DNA of 64,000 nucleotides from contig CALJJQ010000011.1 in assembly GCA_937973965.1 (NCBI GenBank), positions 50,751-114,750 on the forward strand, written 5' to 3'. Positions 16,825 to 25,870 of this stretch are shown piece after piece. A program made the position numbers and the translations under genes. The notes beneath the pieces are model-generated. The model was not told the origin of the DNA and did not search any database. It saw nothing but the letters and a program-made list of their open reading frames with translations. Each line of letters starts with the position of its first letter. Position 1 is the first letter of the stretch. The DNA comes from an uncultured Calothrix sp. (GTDB lineage Bacteria > Cyanobacteriota > Cyanobacteriia > Cyanobacteriales > Nostocaceae).

Positions 16825-19236
16825 ATGAAAAAATCATCCTCTGCAAACATTCCTGTAGCTTGTACCTGGAGTCGCGGTATTGGTGTCGGTTGGGAAAAAC
16901 CCTATCGAGTGCGCTATGCCAGTAATATTGATGATGGTCCCTACACTGGAATGCCTTTAGGGGGATTTGGTGCAGGATGTATCGGGCGATCGCATCGAGG
17001 TGATTTTAATTTGTGGCATATTGATGGTGGGGAACATGTATTCAAGTCGATTCCTAGCTGTCAATTTAGTGTTTTTGAAGCCAATACGGAATATTCCCAA
17101 GCCTATGCTTTATCCACCCAACCTCCGGAGGATGACAGTTTATCGGCTTGGAAGTGGTATCCAGCCAATTCCCAGGGTACTTACCATGCTTTGTACCCCC
17201 GTAGTTGGTTTGTGTATGAGGGGGTATTTGCAGCCAATTTAACCTGTGAGCAATTTTCCCCGATTTGGGCAAATAATTACCAAGAATCCAGTTATCCAGT
17301 GGCTGTGTTTGCTTGGTATGTGGAAAATCCCACCGATGCACCCCTCACCTTGAGTATTATGCTAACTTGGCAAAATCTCACAGGTTGGTTTACCAATGCT
17401 TCCAAATCTCCCCAGGTCAAACTACGGGATGATGGGAGTCCGGTGTACGAATATCAACCCCGGATAGGTGAAAGTCAAGATAATTACAATTATATAGTGG
17501 AAAACTCTGAACATCTGGGTTGTGTCCTCGCCCGTAAAGGTGTAACCATCCCCAGTGAGGAAGGGGAGGGGGAATGGTGTATTGCTGTACCGAAACGGGA
17601 AAATCTGGAAGTTTCCTATCATACACGTTGGAATCCCGTCGGCAATGGCCGGGATATCTGGGAAAAGTTTGCCTTTGATGGCAACCTCGGTCAAACTTTA
17701 GATGCTACACCTGCCGATGCAAATGAACAGGTGGCAGCTGCGATCGCTGTTAAATTTACCCTTCAACCAGGGGAAAGTCTGGAAATTCCCTTTATCTTGA
17801 GTTGGAACTTCCCCGTCACCGAATTTGCTCAAGGAATAAAATACTACCGTAGATACACGGATTTTTGGGGTAAAAGTGGACGCAGTGGATGGGCGATCGC
17901 TTCTACAGGGTTGAAGGAATATCAACAATGGCGGGAGAAAATAATCGCTTGGCAACAACCCCTCCTCGACAGTGGTGATTTACCTAACTGGTTGAAAATG
18001 GCTCTGTTCAATGAATTATATGATTTAACGGCGGGGGGAACACTCTGGAGTGCAGCTAGTGAACGAGACCCCATCGGTCAATTTGCGGTTTTAGAATGTC
18101 TGGATTATCGCTGGTATGAAAGCCTAGATGTGCGGTTGTATGGTTCCTTTGCCCTGTTGATACTATTTCCAGAATTAGAAAAAGCCGTTATCCGCGCCTT
18201 TGCGAGGGCAATTCCCCATGAAGACCCCACCACCCGTGTAATTGGTTACTACTATACCATCGGTGCGGAAAGTCCCCAAGCCCCCCGTAAAATCAAAGGG
18301 GCAACACCCCACGATTTAGGCGCACCCAACGAACATGTGTGGGAAAAAACCAATTACACCGCCTACCAAGACTGTAACCTCTGGAAAGACCTGGGTAGCG
18401 ATTTTGTCCTCCAGGTTTACCGTGATTTCCTCTACACCGGCGGTCATGACTTTGAATTTTTAATCACCTGCTGGCCCGCCATCGTGGAAACCCTGGATTA
18501 CCTGAAAACCTTTGACCTCGATGGGGACGGTATCCCCGAAAACTCCGGCGCACCCGACCAAACCTTTGATGATTGGCGTTTATCCGGTATTAGCGCCTAC
18601 TGTGGCGGATTATGGTTAGCAGCCCTCCAAAGTGCGATCGCGATCGCTACCATTCTCCAAGTTGCCACCACCGATATTGACCCAGAGCAACTTTCCCACC
18701 AGTCTGCAATCTGGCAATCCTGGCTGCATCAAGCATTGCCTAGGTATCAAGAAAAACTCTGGAACGGTCAGTATTACCGACTTGATAGTAATAGTGGTTC
18801 CGATGTGGTTATGGCAGACCAACTCTGTGGTCAATTTTATGCCCGTTTATTAGGATTGGAAGACATAGTTCCCCAAGAGTGTATCCTCTCAACGCTAAGA
18901 ACAATTTATACAGCTTGTTATCGTAATTTCCACAATGGGGAATTTGGTGTTGCCAACGGTTTACGTCCCGACGGTTCCCCAGAAAACCCCAATGCGACCC
19001 ATCCCCTGGAAGTTTGGACAGGGATAAATTTTGGTTTAGCAGCCTTTATGGTACAGATGGGGATGAAAGCCGAAGCAATGGAAATTACCGAAACCGTGGT
19101 CAAGCAAATTTACAACAACGGATTACAATTTCGCACCCCGGAAGCAATTACATCGGTGGGTACATTCCGTGCTAGCACCTACCTCCGAGCAATGGCAATT
19201 TGGGCTATTTATCAACAAATTCTACAACAAGCCTAA
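16825..19236 (+). CDS. GH116 family beta-glucosidase/glucosylceramidase-like enzyme
   Basis: The 803-residue protein matches GH116 (GBA2-like) from end to end. The N-terminal beta-sandwich begins GIGVGWEKPYRVRYASN and contains GMPLGGFGAGCIGRSHRGDF. The (alpha/alpha)6 domain carries ALFNELYDLTAGGTLW, with the candidate nucleophile Glu, and GIPENSGAPDQTFDDW, with the candidate acid/base Asp. Characterised members hydrolyse beta-glucosides, beta-xylosides or glucosylceramide. No signal peptide is seen, so it probably acts in the cytoplasm. The physiological substrate in cyanobacteria is unknown; glycolipid or glucoside turnover is an inference. Confidence 0.9.
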   Translation: MKKSSSANIPVACTWSRGIGVGWEKPYRVRYASNIDDGPYTGMPLGGFGAGCIGRSHRGDFNLWHIDGGEHVFKSIPSCQFSVFEANTEYSQAYALSTQPPEDDSLSAWKWYPANSQGTYHALYPRSWFVYEGVFAANLTCEQFSPIWANNYQESSYPVAVFAWYVENPTDAPLTLSIMLTWQNLTGWFTNASKSPQVKLRDDGSPVYEYQPRIGESQDNYNYIVENSEHLGCVLARKGVTIPSEEGEGEWCIAVPKRENLEVSYHTRWNPVGNGRDIWEKFAFDGNLGQTLDATPADANEQVAAAIAVKFTLQPGESLEIPFILSWNFPVTEFAQGIKYYRRYTDFWGKSGRSGWAIASTGLKEYQQWREKIIAWQQPLLDSGDLPNWLKMALFNELYDLTAGGTLWSAASERDPIGQFAVLECLDYRWYESLDVRLYGSFALLILFPELEKAVIRAFARAIPHEDPTTRVIGYYYTIGAESPQAPRKIKGATPHDLGAPNEHVWEKTNYTAYQDCNLWKDLGSDFVLQVYRDFLYTGGHDFEFLITCWPAIVETLDYLKTFDLDGDGIPENSGAPDQTFDDWRLSGISAYCGGLWLAALQSAIAIATILQVATTDIDPEQLSHQSAIWQSWLHQALPRYQEKLWNGQYYRLDSNSGSDVVMADQLCGQFYARLLGLEDIVPQECILSTLRTIYTACYRNFHNGEFGVANGLRPDGSPENPNATHPLEVWTGINFGLAAFMVQMGMKAEAMEITETVVKQIYNNGLQFRTPEAITSVGTFRASTYLRAMAIWAIYQQILQQA

Positions 19237-19281
19237 ACAAGGAATGTATGATGGACTATTGTCGGGTTTTGTGAACGCGAG

Positions 19282-19743
19282 ATGATAGTTCAGTTTCGTG
19301 AATTTAATCCCTTTGATGTGTGGATTTGGCTCAAATTTAGTACAGTTCCTTCTACCCATGAACGTCAGTATGTAGAGGAAGTATTTGACTCCTGGTTTTA
19401 TTTAGGGAAATTAGGAGGGTTTAACGCCGAAAACATGCAGGTGCAAGAAACTGGCTCCGAATTAAGTTATATGAACTATGAGCAGGAGGGTTACGAACAA
19501 AGTCTTAAAGCCTTAATGCACAATATGGGGGAATTTGAATATGAAGGAACTTGGGCTAGATGTTGGTTTGATTTAGGAACATCCGATGCGATCGCGCTTG
19601 ATGTCTTAATTAACGCTTTAAGTCAACTGAGTCAAGAATACGTGGTGATTGAAGAACTTTATATTGGCGGTGAAAACGAGGATTGGCCAATTGAAGATAG
19701 CGATTCCCGTCCCCTGTCACTTTATGACTATGAAGAAAACTAG
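19282..19743 (+). CDS. DUF3531 family protein
   Basis: The 153-residue acidic protein matches the cyanobacterial/plastid DUF3531 family as I remember it: VQFREFNPFDVWIWLKF, YVEEVFDSWFYLGKLGGFNAENMQVQETG, MHNMGEFEYEGTWARCWFDLGTSDA and VIEELYIGGENEDWPIED. No function is established. There are no membrane helices or signal peptide. It follows the GH116 gene by 45 nt in the same direction and may be co-transcribed with it. Confidence 0.85.
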   Translation: MIVQFREFNPFDVWIWLKFSTVPSTHERQYVEEVFDSWFYLGKLGGFNAENMQVQETGSELSYMNYEQEGYEQSLKALMHNMGEFEYEGTWARCWFDLGTSDAIALDVLINALSQLSQEYVVIEELYIGGENEDWPIEDSDSRPLSLYDYEEN

Positions 19744-19751
19744 ATTAATTC

Positions 19752-19831
19752 GTAATTTGTAATAGCCTGCGGCAACGCTTCGCGTACGTAATACCTGCTA
19801 CGCGGGAAGCCAAGCTACGTAATTTGTAATT
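19752..19831. repeat. Dispersed repeat (GCCTGCGGCAACGCTTCGCG family)
   Basis: Contains GCCTGCGGCAACGCTTCGCG followed by TACGTAAT, then a second hairpin CTGCTACGCGGGAAGC. The same unit recurs at 35068-35193 (twice) and, inverted, at 39227-39299. Confidence 0.7.
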
Positions 19832-20049
19832 ACATGGGTTTAGCCTTACCGTCGGCGATCGCGAATTATTGAGATTCCCCTCCCCTTCCCTCACCGTTAG
19901 ACGACAAGTTTACACCATAAGTAAGTCGGCGAGAAAAAACCATAAATGCCCAGCATTTTCTCAAGGAATACTATAGATATGGCTTGTAGTTGCGTCTGTA
20001 GCGCCGTAGGAGGATGTTTTAAAAGTCGATTTAAATGAACTAAGAACTA

Positions 20050-20098
20050 CGAATTACGTAGGCGTAGCCTTGCCGTAGGCTATTACGAATTACGAACT
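20050..20098. repeat. Dispersed repeat (GCCGTAGGCTATTACGAATTAC)
   Basis: Variant of the block at 39227-39299; contains the hairpin-forming GTAGCCTTGCCGTAGGCTA. Confidence 0.6.
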
Positions 20099-20110
20099 AG
20101 GAGAATAGCT

Positions 20111-20539
20111 ATGTATGAAGAAGGAAAAATTCGCGCGATCGCATTAGGGATTATTCGTGATGGTGATCGAATATTTGTCTCTGAAGGATATGACCCTAGC
20201 AAGTCCAGCTATTTCTATCGCGCTCTGGGAGGGGGTATCGATTTTGGGGAAACTAGTTTTGCTGCTTTACAACGAGAGTTCCGAGAGGAAATCCAAGCGG
20301 AGTTAAAAAATATCCGTTATCTGGGATGTTTAGAAAATATTTTTACCTACAATGGTAAACCCGGTCATGAAATCATTCAGTTATATATGTGTGATTTTGT
20401 TGATCCAAAGTTTTATCAATCTGAACGGTTTGAATTTTGGGAAGGAGAACGGAAAAAAACAGCAGTTTGGCTGGATATAAATCGTTGTCAATCAGGGGAA
20501 TTACGTCTGGTTCCTGAATCTGTTCTTCAGTATTTATAA
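20111..20539 (+). CDS. NUDIX hydrolase
   Basis: The 142-residue protein carries a NUDIX box (GGGIDFGETSFAALQREFREEI, with the REFREE metal-binding core) at about residues 38-60. NUDIX enzymes hydrolyse nucleoside diphosphates linked to another group; substrates range from oxidised nucleotides to ADP-ribose and cannot be deduced here. The ATG is preceded by AGGAG at a 7-nt spacing. The gene lies entirely between two MITE-like ends, so it may have moved as cargo. Confidence 0.88.
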   Translation: MYEEGKIRAIALGIIRDGDRIFVSEGYDPSKSSYFYRALGGGIDFGETSFAALQREFREEIQAELKNIRYLGCLENIFTYNGKPGHEIIQLYMCDFVDPKFYQSERFEFWEGERKKTAVWLDINRCQSGELRLVPESVLQYL

Positions 20540-20790
20540 ACCAATACGCTTGGTGTTAAAGATAACTGTAGGTTGGGTTGAGGCTTTGCCTAGACTGTTG
20601 ATGACGCAATATGTCACATTTGTAATATTTTATAACGATAAATATACGGTTTGAGGGTGTTGACCGTCTTTAATCAGTGGTTGATAAAGTATTTATTAAT
20701 GCTTCTCCAACATCCTCTGGGTAACAGGTTGATTTTTCCACGACTCCCTGTTCCCTATCCTTACGAAAAGACTTTTTCCCTAGACCCTAC

Positions 20791-21597
20791 TTATAGATCG
20801 ATTCCAGCGCGTTTATTTTCCAGATGGGAGTTAGTGGGATGGGAAAATTCTGGTTCGTAACTGGTGACAGGTGCAGAAGGAGAAGAGGTAATTTGCCGTA
20901 TTGGTCTTTCTTCGTCATACATGAGAATTCCATCTTCCATATTGACGATGCGGTCGGCAATATCTAAAATCCTGGTGTCGTGAGTGACTAATAAAATTGA
21001 TGTCCCTTTTTCCTTTGCTAGACGTTGCATTAATTCCACCACATCCCGTCCAGATTGTCGGTCTAAAGCTGCGGTTGGTTCATCAGCAAGGACTAGGGGG
21101 GGATTATTAACCAAAGCACGAGCGATCGCAATTCTTTGTTTTTGTCCTCCGGAAAGGTTATCGGGGAAGGAATTGATTTGCGCTCCTAATCCGACTGCAC
21201 GTAACATGGCTTCTGCACGCGCGATCGCTTCTGATTGGGAAATATGTTCGTTTAATTCGACTGCCATTTGCACGTTTTGACGCGCAGTCAGAAAACTGAG
21301 TAAATTATGGGCTTGAAAGATAAAGCCAATACTACGACGAATTTGTACTAATTTACGTTGACTAGCTCGATATAATTCGCGATCGAGAAATTTTAAACTC
21401 CCTTCTTGGACGGAACGTAATCCCCCGATTAGGCTAAGTAGAGTGGTTTTTCCAGAACCAGATGGCCCTGTCATAATCACAATTTCACCAGGATAAATAT
21501 CAAAGTTGATATCATATAATATTTGCCGACGTAAAGAACCTCGTCCATAATAATGATTTAGATTAGTGATAGAAATTACGGGTTCACTTCCAAGCAT
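20791..21597 (-). CDS. devA: DevA-type ABC exporter ATP-binding protein
   Basis: The 268-residue ATPase has Walker A GPSGSGKTTL (residues 44-53), Q-loop GFIFQAHNL, signature LSGGQKQRIAIARAL, Walker B PLVLADEPTAALD and H-loop LVTHD. It belongs to the MacB/LolD/DevA class and is the ATPase of a DevBCA exporter. In heterocystous species one such system exports heterocyst glycolipids, but many paralogues exist, so the cargo is unknown. It is the third gene of a devB-devC-devA set but is separated from devC by 504 nt. Confidence 0.85.
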   Translation of the reverse strand: MLGSEPVISITNLNHYYGRGSLRRQILYDINFDIYPGEIVIMTGPSGSGKTTLLSLIGGLRSVQEGSLKFLDRELYRASQRKLVQIRRSIGFIFQAHNLLSFLTARQNVQMAVELNEHISQSEAIARAEAMLRAVGLGAQINSFPDNLSGGQKQRIAIARALVNNPPLVLADEPTAALDRQSGRDVVELMQRLAKEKGTSILLVTHDTRILDIADRIVNMEDGILMYDEERPIRQITSSPSAPVTSYEPEFSHPTNSHLENKRAGIDL

Positions 21598-22101
21598 AGG
21601 GATTTTTTACTAGTGATTAATTTAGTGGAGATAATGAGAATATTTAAATGTAAATTGGGAAACAGAAGATAGTTAGAGAGAACTGGTTTAAAAGTCTTTT
21701 TTTCTGAATAGAAGCACGGTGAATAAATCTACTTATCTACAAATACGATTTTGTAAATTCATTTCATAACTTTTGATATCTTGACACCAAAATATTAATC
21801 TAGATTTAGCTGATAAAATGACTATTTATTAAAACTATCATTTCGATAAATTAACAATGCTGAAAATATGTATACTAGTGTTTTTTATCATTTTTTCGAT
21901 ACTGTCGCTGTTATTAATTTAGAACCTGATGGGAATAGATTATGTAACTATTATTGCTGTTTATAAATATTTGTTTGGCAATTTTATGAAACTGGGTATA
22001 AACTGGATTGTACCCATCAAAATGATGCTTTTAATAATTTTTAAAACTTAGCTTTTAGAAGCAATATCATACTGATTTTTTGGTTTTCCTTGATTTTATC
22101 C
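21598..22101. other. Long AT-rich gap inside the devBCA cluster
   Basis: 504 nt with no ORF of note, very AT-rich. In most dev operons devC and devA are close together, so this looks like an insertion, a decayed gene or a separate devA promoter. Confidence 0.6.
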
Positions 22102-23262
22102 TCAAAAGATATCCGCCGGTTCAGCCGAGCGTAACTTGCGGACAGCGATCGCACCAGAAATAAAACACATCAGTATTGTTAATACCAAAACTAATATGCC
22201 CCTTTCTACAGTCATAAAAATCGGTAGCAAGGTGACAATCCTGGTTTGCTCATAGAGAAATAAAGTAAAAATAATACCCGGTATATATCCCCAGATTGCT
22301 AGTAAAAAAGCTTCTTGTAAAATCACATTTAATAAATAATTTTGAGTATAACCAATGGCTTTAAGGGTGGCATATTCTGCCAAATTGTCTGCCACTTCCG
22401 TATATAAAATTTGGTACACAATCACAATCCCGACAATAAAACCCATCGCTGTACCCAAGGTAAAAATAAAGCCAATAGCTGTATTATCTGCCCAAAAATC
22501 CCGTTCAAAATCAATATATCCCTGTTTTGTTAATACCCTAACATCCGGATTTAAATAATTCCGTAATTCACGAACAACTCGTTGAGGATTTACGCCAGGA
22601 CGTAAACGAATCGCCCCTAATTCAATTAATCCCTGGGAGCGACCAATAAACAACCTTAAAAAATTAGTATCACTAGTAATTAAATTTCCATCTGCACCAA
22701 AGGAAGCTCCCAACTCAAATAATCCCACCACCCGTACCGACCGACGACCAACCCGAACAGGAGGTAAAGTACCGCGACGAAAATTTTCGGCAATCGGTCC
22801 AAATTCAGTACGGGAAGCACTATCATATAAAATCGTATCTTGAATTTTAATCCGGTCTAAATTTGCCCGTACACCAGCTAAATTAAAGATATTACTTTCG
22901 GGATTAAAGCCATACACTAAAATATTACGAGGAATACCTGTCACCGGATTTCTAAAGGTATTAAAATCAATATAAATTGGATGCACTGAAGCCACACCAT
23001 TCACATCTAAAGCTTGAAACAGACGACGTTGAGAAAAAGATTCCATCGCAATCAAAGATGTAGATTGGCTACTAATCATCACCAAATCCGCATCTAAACT
23101 GGTATGAAAACGCACATTACTAAAATATAAAGAATCTTGAAATCCAAGTTGCATGAACATCAAAATATCAGCAAAGGCTATCCCCGCTAAGGCAACTAGT
23201 AAACGCGTGCGTTCGCGTGTCAGTTGTAACCAAGCTAGGGGAATTTTATTAAAGTTGAACAT
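22102..23262 (-). CDS. devC: DevC-type ABC exporter permease
   Basis: The 386-residue FtsX/MacB-class permease has an N-terminal helix (LLVALAGIAFADILMFMQLGF), a large periplasmic domain (about 45-265) and three C-terminal helices (FIFTLGTAMGFIVGIVIVYQI, AFLLAIWGYIPGIIFTLFLY, ILVLVLTILMCFISGAIAV). DLVMISSQSTSL and EYATLKAIGY are typical of cyanobacterial DevC. It works with DevB, an outer-membrane TolC-like protein and DevA to export lipids or other amphiphiles. It follows devB by 87 nt. Confidence 0.88.
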   Translation of the reverse strand: MFNFNKIPLAWLQLTRERTRLLVALAGIAFADILMFMQLGFQDSLYFSNVRFHTSLDADLVMISSQSTSLIAMESFSQRRLFQALDVNGVASVHPIYIDFNTFRNPVTGIPRNILVYGFNPESNIFNLAGVRANLDRIKIQDTILYDSASRTEFGPIAENFRRGTLPPVRVGRRSVRVVGLFELGASFGADGNLITSDTNFLRLFIGRSQGLIELGAIRLRPGVNPQRVVRELRNYLNPDVRVLTKQGYIDFERDFWADNTAIGFIFTLGTAMGFIVGIVIVYQILYTEVADNLAEYATLKAIGYTQNYLLNVILQEAFLLAIWGYIPGIIFTLFLYEQTRIVTLLPIFMTVERGILVLVLTILMCFISGAIAVRKLRSAEPADIF

Positions 23263-23349
23263 CCTGGGGGGAGAAGGGTGAGCAGGGGGAGCGGGGGATG
23301 CAGGGGAAGTAAATGTAAATTTTTTATTCTGCCTCCTGTTGCTCCTTGT

Positions 23350-24663
23350 CTAATTTGTGTCAATTTCTACGGAAACTCGAGCAAAGGTTAAACCGGAAAC
23401 TCGTTCACTGTCTTCGCGGGTCAGGCTGATGGTAACTTCTACAACCCTTGCTTCTACATCTGCTGCGGGGTCATTGTTGAGAACTTCCCGTCTACCAATT
23501 TTGCGACCGATTTCGGTAATTGTACCAGTTAAAGAACCGGTAAATGCATTACTATCGCTAGTTACGGCAGCTCTTTGTCCCAGTCGGATACGATTGATGC
23601 TGTCCTCTGGAACTTCGGCAATGACGGTCATCTCGTCGGTTCGACCGATTTCTACAACTCCATTAGTACCAATATTTTCCCCAGCTTTAGTATTAATTTT
23701 AATAATCTCACCAGCAAAGGGAGCTTTAACATAACTGAGATTTAAATCCGCTTCCGCTTTGCGTACATTGGCGATCGCATTACTAACCTGTGCTTCAGCT
23801 ACTTTGATTTCGTTAGGGCTAACATTGCGCAACTTATCTAAACGCGATCGCTCTTCGTCCAGTTGACGCTTGAGAGTGGTTAGGGTTTTTTGCTGGTTCG
23901 CACGTGCTTCCTTTAATTGCTGTTCTAGGGTCTCAATTGTCTGACGACGGTTGGCTATTCCCTCATTCAATTGTTCCGTACTTGTGCGCGCTCCTAATAC
24001 TCGGCGATCGCGTTCTTGTTCGGAAATTGCACCACGATAAAATAAATTTTCGTAACGACGGGAGTCTATTTGAGCATTGCGTGCTTCGGCTGCTAACCGA
24101 GAAACACTTGCTCGCAGGGCTTTTTGTTGTCCTTCTATTTCCGCTTGCAAACGATTCACCGTTGCTTGTGAAGCCACGCGATCGCTTTGTAATTGAGCTT
24201 CTAACCGCTTTACCACAGCTTCTTGAGCTTCTATATCCCGTGGTGTACTTGTCCGTATATTTACTAGGCTAGCACGTGATTCTTTTAACAGTGATTTAGC
24301 TTGTTCCAGAGCCGCTTGATTCCCAGCAAAGTTATCGAGAATGGCAATAATTTGTCCTGCTTTGACTCGTTCTCCCTCCTTGACAATCACCTGTTCAACC
24401 CGCGATGCACCCTGTAAACCACCCGCAGGAGCTGATAAACGAATCACTTCTCCCCGTGGTTCTAGTCGTCCTAAAACATTCACCGTATCTCCAGTAAATG
24501 TGCGAATTTGGGGTGGATTATTATTTGTTTGCGTTTGTTGTAATCGAGAAATTCCTAACACCGCAGCCGTAATAATTAGGGGTACAATTATCGCTACACC
24601 CCATGAAATCTCTGGTCGCAAAGAGTCTCCACCCGTTTTTTGTTCTTCTCCTGGTCTTGTCAT
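23350..24663 (-). CDS. devB: DevB-type membrane-fusion protein (HlyD family)
   Basis: The 437-residue protein has one N-terminal membrane helix (WGVAIIVPLIITAAVLGISRL), a lipoyl half-motif (PAGGLQGASRVEQVIVKEGERVKAGQIIAILDN), a long coiled-coil hairpin (about 110-310, rich in Gln, Arg, Glu and Ala) and a second lipoyl/barrel part (VKAPFAGEIIKINTKAGENIG). This is the periplasmic adaptor of a DevBCA exporter. It is first in the gene set and probably carries the promoter. Confidence 0.9.
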   Translation of the reverse strand: MTRPGEEQKTGGDSLRPEISWGVAIIVPLIITAAVLGISRLQQTQTNNNPPQIRTFTGDTVNVLGRLEPRGEVIRLSAPAGGLQGASRVEQVIVKEGERVKAGQIIAILDNFAGNQAALEQAKSLLKESRASLVNIRTSTPRDIEAQEAVVKRLEAQLQSDRVASQATVNRLQAEIEGQQKALRASVSRLAAEARNAQIDSRRYENLFYRGAISEQERDRRVLGARTSTEQLNEGIANRRQTIETLEQQLKEARANQQKTLTTLKRQLDEERSRLDKLRNVSPNEIKVAEAQVSNAIANVRKAEADLNLSYVKAPFAGEIIKINTKAGENIGTNGVVEIGRTDEMTVIAEVPEDSINRIRLGQRAAVTSDSNAFTGSLTGTITEIGRKIGRREVLNNDPAADVEARVVEVTISLTREDSERVSGLTFARVSVEIDTN

Positions 24664-24755
24664 TTAATCTTCCCCTTAGACCATTTTCGATTCCATAATT
24701 CCTTGATGGGTAAAGTATTTTGCCTCCCGATTCTGGGTCATTTTTGATATTTTTT

Positions 24756-24833
24756 TGAGAGGATGCTTGTCAAGTGTCAATAAATACTTTATCAACCACT
24801 TCTTGAAGACGACTTTTAAAACAACCTCTGAGA
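24756..24833 (+). mobile_element. MITE-like element B (short form, about 78 bp)
   Basis: Left end TGAGAGGATGCTTGTCAAGT, internal GTCAATAAATACTTTATCAA, right end GACTTTTAAAACAACCTCTG. The termini form an imperfect inverted repeat. It lacks the central part seen in copies C and D. Confidence 0.65.
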
Positions 24834-25051
24834 CTTTTATCCAGAAATCTCGGCAGATACAGGAAAGTGCAAAAATGGGTTTAGTTGCTGGATAATCTCT
24901 CAAATTCCCCAACTAATTGAGTTTATATTGTGAATATTAATCTTCTTGTTTATGTAGGTTTGCTCATTACAAACAAAATAATGTAGCAATCCTCTTTCAT
25001 TTCTGAATTTATCTGTACAAGTTGGCGGATATATCTAGACCATGTTATCTG

Positions 25052-25109
25052 GTGGCTATGCTCTGCGTAGTCATTCACACCCTTGAGTTCCTACGCGGAG
25101 CATGGGAAC
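25052..25109. repeat. REP-like hairpin pair
   Basis: Two hairpins: GTGGCTATGCTCTGCGTAG (25052-25070) and an inverted GTTCC/GGAAC stem around TACGCGGAGCATG (25087-25109). The loop is the same TGCTCYGCG as in the copies at 33.3, 33.5 and 54.0 kb, while stem bases differ in a compensated way. Confidence 0.7.
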
Positions 25110-25157
25110 TAGGGAAATGGTTGGCGTATTTACGCCGTGCGGTACTAGCAACTTGGG

Positions 25158-25490
25158 TTACTGTAGACCAAAATAGGTGAGAATCAATTCCTCCTCTCCA
25201 TCGTTCCTCACCTCGTGAAATTCCCCTGGTTCCACAGCAACACAGTTCCCTGGTAATAACGGATAATCTTCACCATCAATGCAAATTTTCCCGCTTCCAG
25301 ATTCCACAAAAAACACCTCATACATGTCATCATGGGCATGGGATGGGGCTGACTGTCCGGGAGCAAATCTCGCTTGGGAAAAATTCGTCAGATGCGGTAA
25401 GTCTCCCCTACGCAACATCACTTTTTTCTTGATTGCTGGGTTGTGAACTACGGATTCACTGGCTAAATCATGAAGGGATGTAAATTTCAT
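25158..25490 (-). CDS. Cupin-domain protein in the ars locus
   Basis: The start at MKFTSLHDL is chosen because its ATG overlaps the arsR stop (ATGA), implying translational coupling. The 110-residue product has a single small cupin barrel with metal-ligand positions in PSHAHDDMYEVFFVESGSG and a second histidine in VEPGEFHEVRNDG. No enzymatic role is known. Co-transcription with arsR suggests a role in arsenic or metalloid response, perhaps binding or processing an organoarsenical; that is inference from position only. Confidence 0.8.
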   Translation of the reverse strand: MKFTSLHDLASESVVHNPAIKKKVMLRRGDLPHLTNFSQARFAPGQSAPSHAHDDMYEVFFVESGSGKICIDGEDYPLLPGNCVAVEPGEFHEVRNDGEEELILTYFGLQ

Positions 25491-25816
25491 GTTAAACAGT
25501 CTCGCAGCATGGCTAATTTTTCCGGAACCAGTCGATAGTAAATCCACGTACCTCTTCGTTCCCGTTCCAGTAAACCATTTTCATGCATGATTTTCAAATG
25601 GTGACTAACCGTGGGTTGGGAAAGCCCTAACGGTTCTACTAATTCACAGGCACATACTTCCCGATTCGGCTGGGCTGCAATCAAACTTAACATCTGCAAG
25701 CGTACCGATTCACTTAACACACGAAAAATTGCTGCTAACTCGGTCGCTTCTTCTGATGTCAGACGACCCGTTAACAAGGGAGAACAGCAACTCACTATCG
25801 GTTTAGATAAATTCAT
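25487..25816 (-). CDS. arsR: ArsR family metalloregulatory repressor
   Basis: The start at MNLSKPIVSCC is supported by AGGAGGT immediately upstream of the ATG. The 109-residue winged-helix protein has a recognition helix in GLSQPTVSHHLKIMHENGLL and a wing with RRGTWIYYRL. The thiol motif VCAC (NREVCACELV), together with the SCC pair near the N-terminus, is the type used to bind As(III) or Sb(III). It likely represses its own operon and the divergent arsI until arsenite binds. Two perfect operators lie in the 90-nt spacer. Confidence 0.92.
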   Translation of the reverse strand: MNLSKPIVSCCSPLLTGRLTSEEATELAAIFRVLSESVRLQMLSLIAAQPNREVCACELVEPLGLSQPTVSHHLKIMHENGLLERERRGTWIYYRLVPEKLAMLRDCLT

Positions 25817-25823
25817 ACCTCCT

Positions 25824-25843
25824 ATATTGACATACATCAATAT
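25824..25843. promoter_or_regulatory. ArsR operator, arsR side
   Basis: Perfect inverted repeat ATATTGA-N6-TCAATAT, directly upstream of the arsR ribosome-binding site. The same 7-6-7 architecture recurs at 25871-25890. Confidence 0.8.
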
Positions 25844-25870
25844 CTTTTGCCAGAATATTGATAAATTTAA

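Larger units (their letters stand above)
19744..20110. other. Repeat-rich spacer with a MITE end
   Basis: No gene. It holds two dispersed repeat blocks (19752-19831 and 20050-20098) and, at 20010-20033, one end of the element bracketing the NUDIX gene. Confidence 0.6.
20010..20718 (-). mobile_element. MITE-like element A bracketing the NUDIX gene (inverted orientation)
   Basis: The ends are GGAGGATGTTTTAAAAGTCG on the left and, read inward from the right, CAGAGGATGTTGGAG. Both match the ends of copies B, C and D. The internal sequence at 20628-20700 (TATAACGATAAATATACGG, then AGTGGTTGATAAAGTATTTA) matches the reverse complement of copy C. The middle, however, carries a complete NUDIX gene (20111-20539). 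Either the element captured the gene or two partial copies flank it by chance. Confidence 0.55.
24664..25157. other. Spacer with MITE copy B and REP-like palindromes
   Basis: No gene. Contains MITE-like copy B (24756-24833) and REP-like hairpins at 25052-25109. The 78-codon ORF on the minus strand (24676-24912) runs through the MITE and is not believed. Confidence 0.6.

Noticed and set aside
23357..24272. Long plus-strand ORFs of 125 and 122 codons
   Set aside because: Antisense to the well-supported devB coding sequence.
24676..24912. 78-codon minus-strand ORF
   Set aside because: Runs through MITE copy B and its inverted ends; no protein features.
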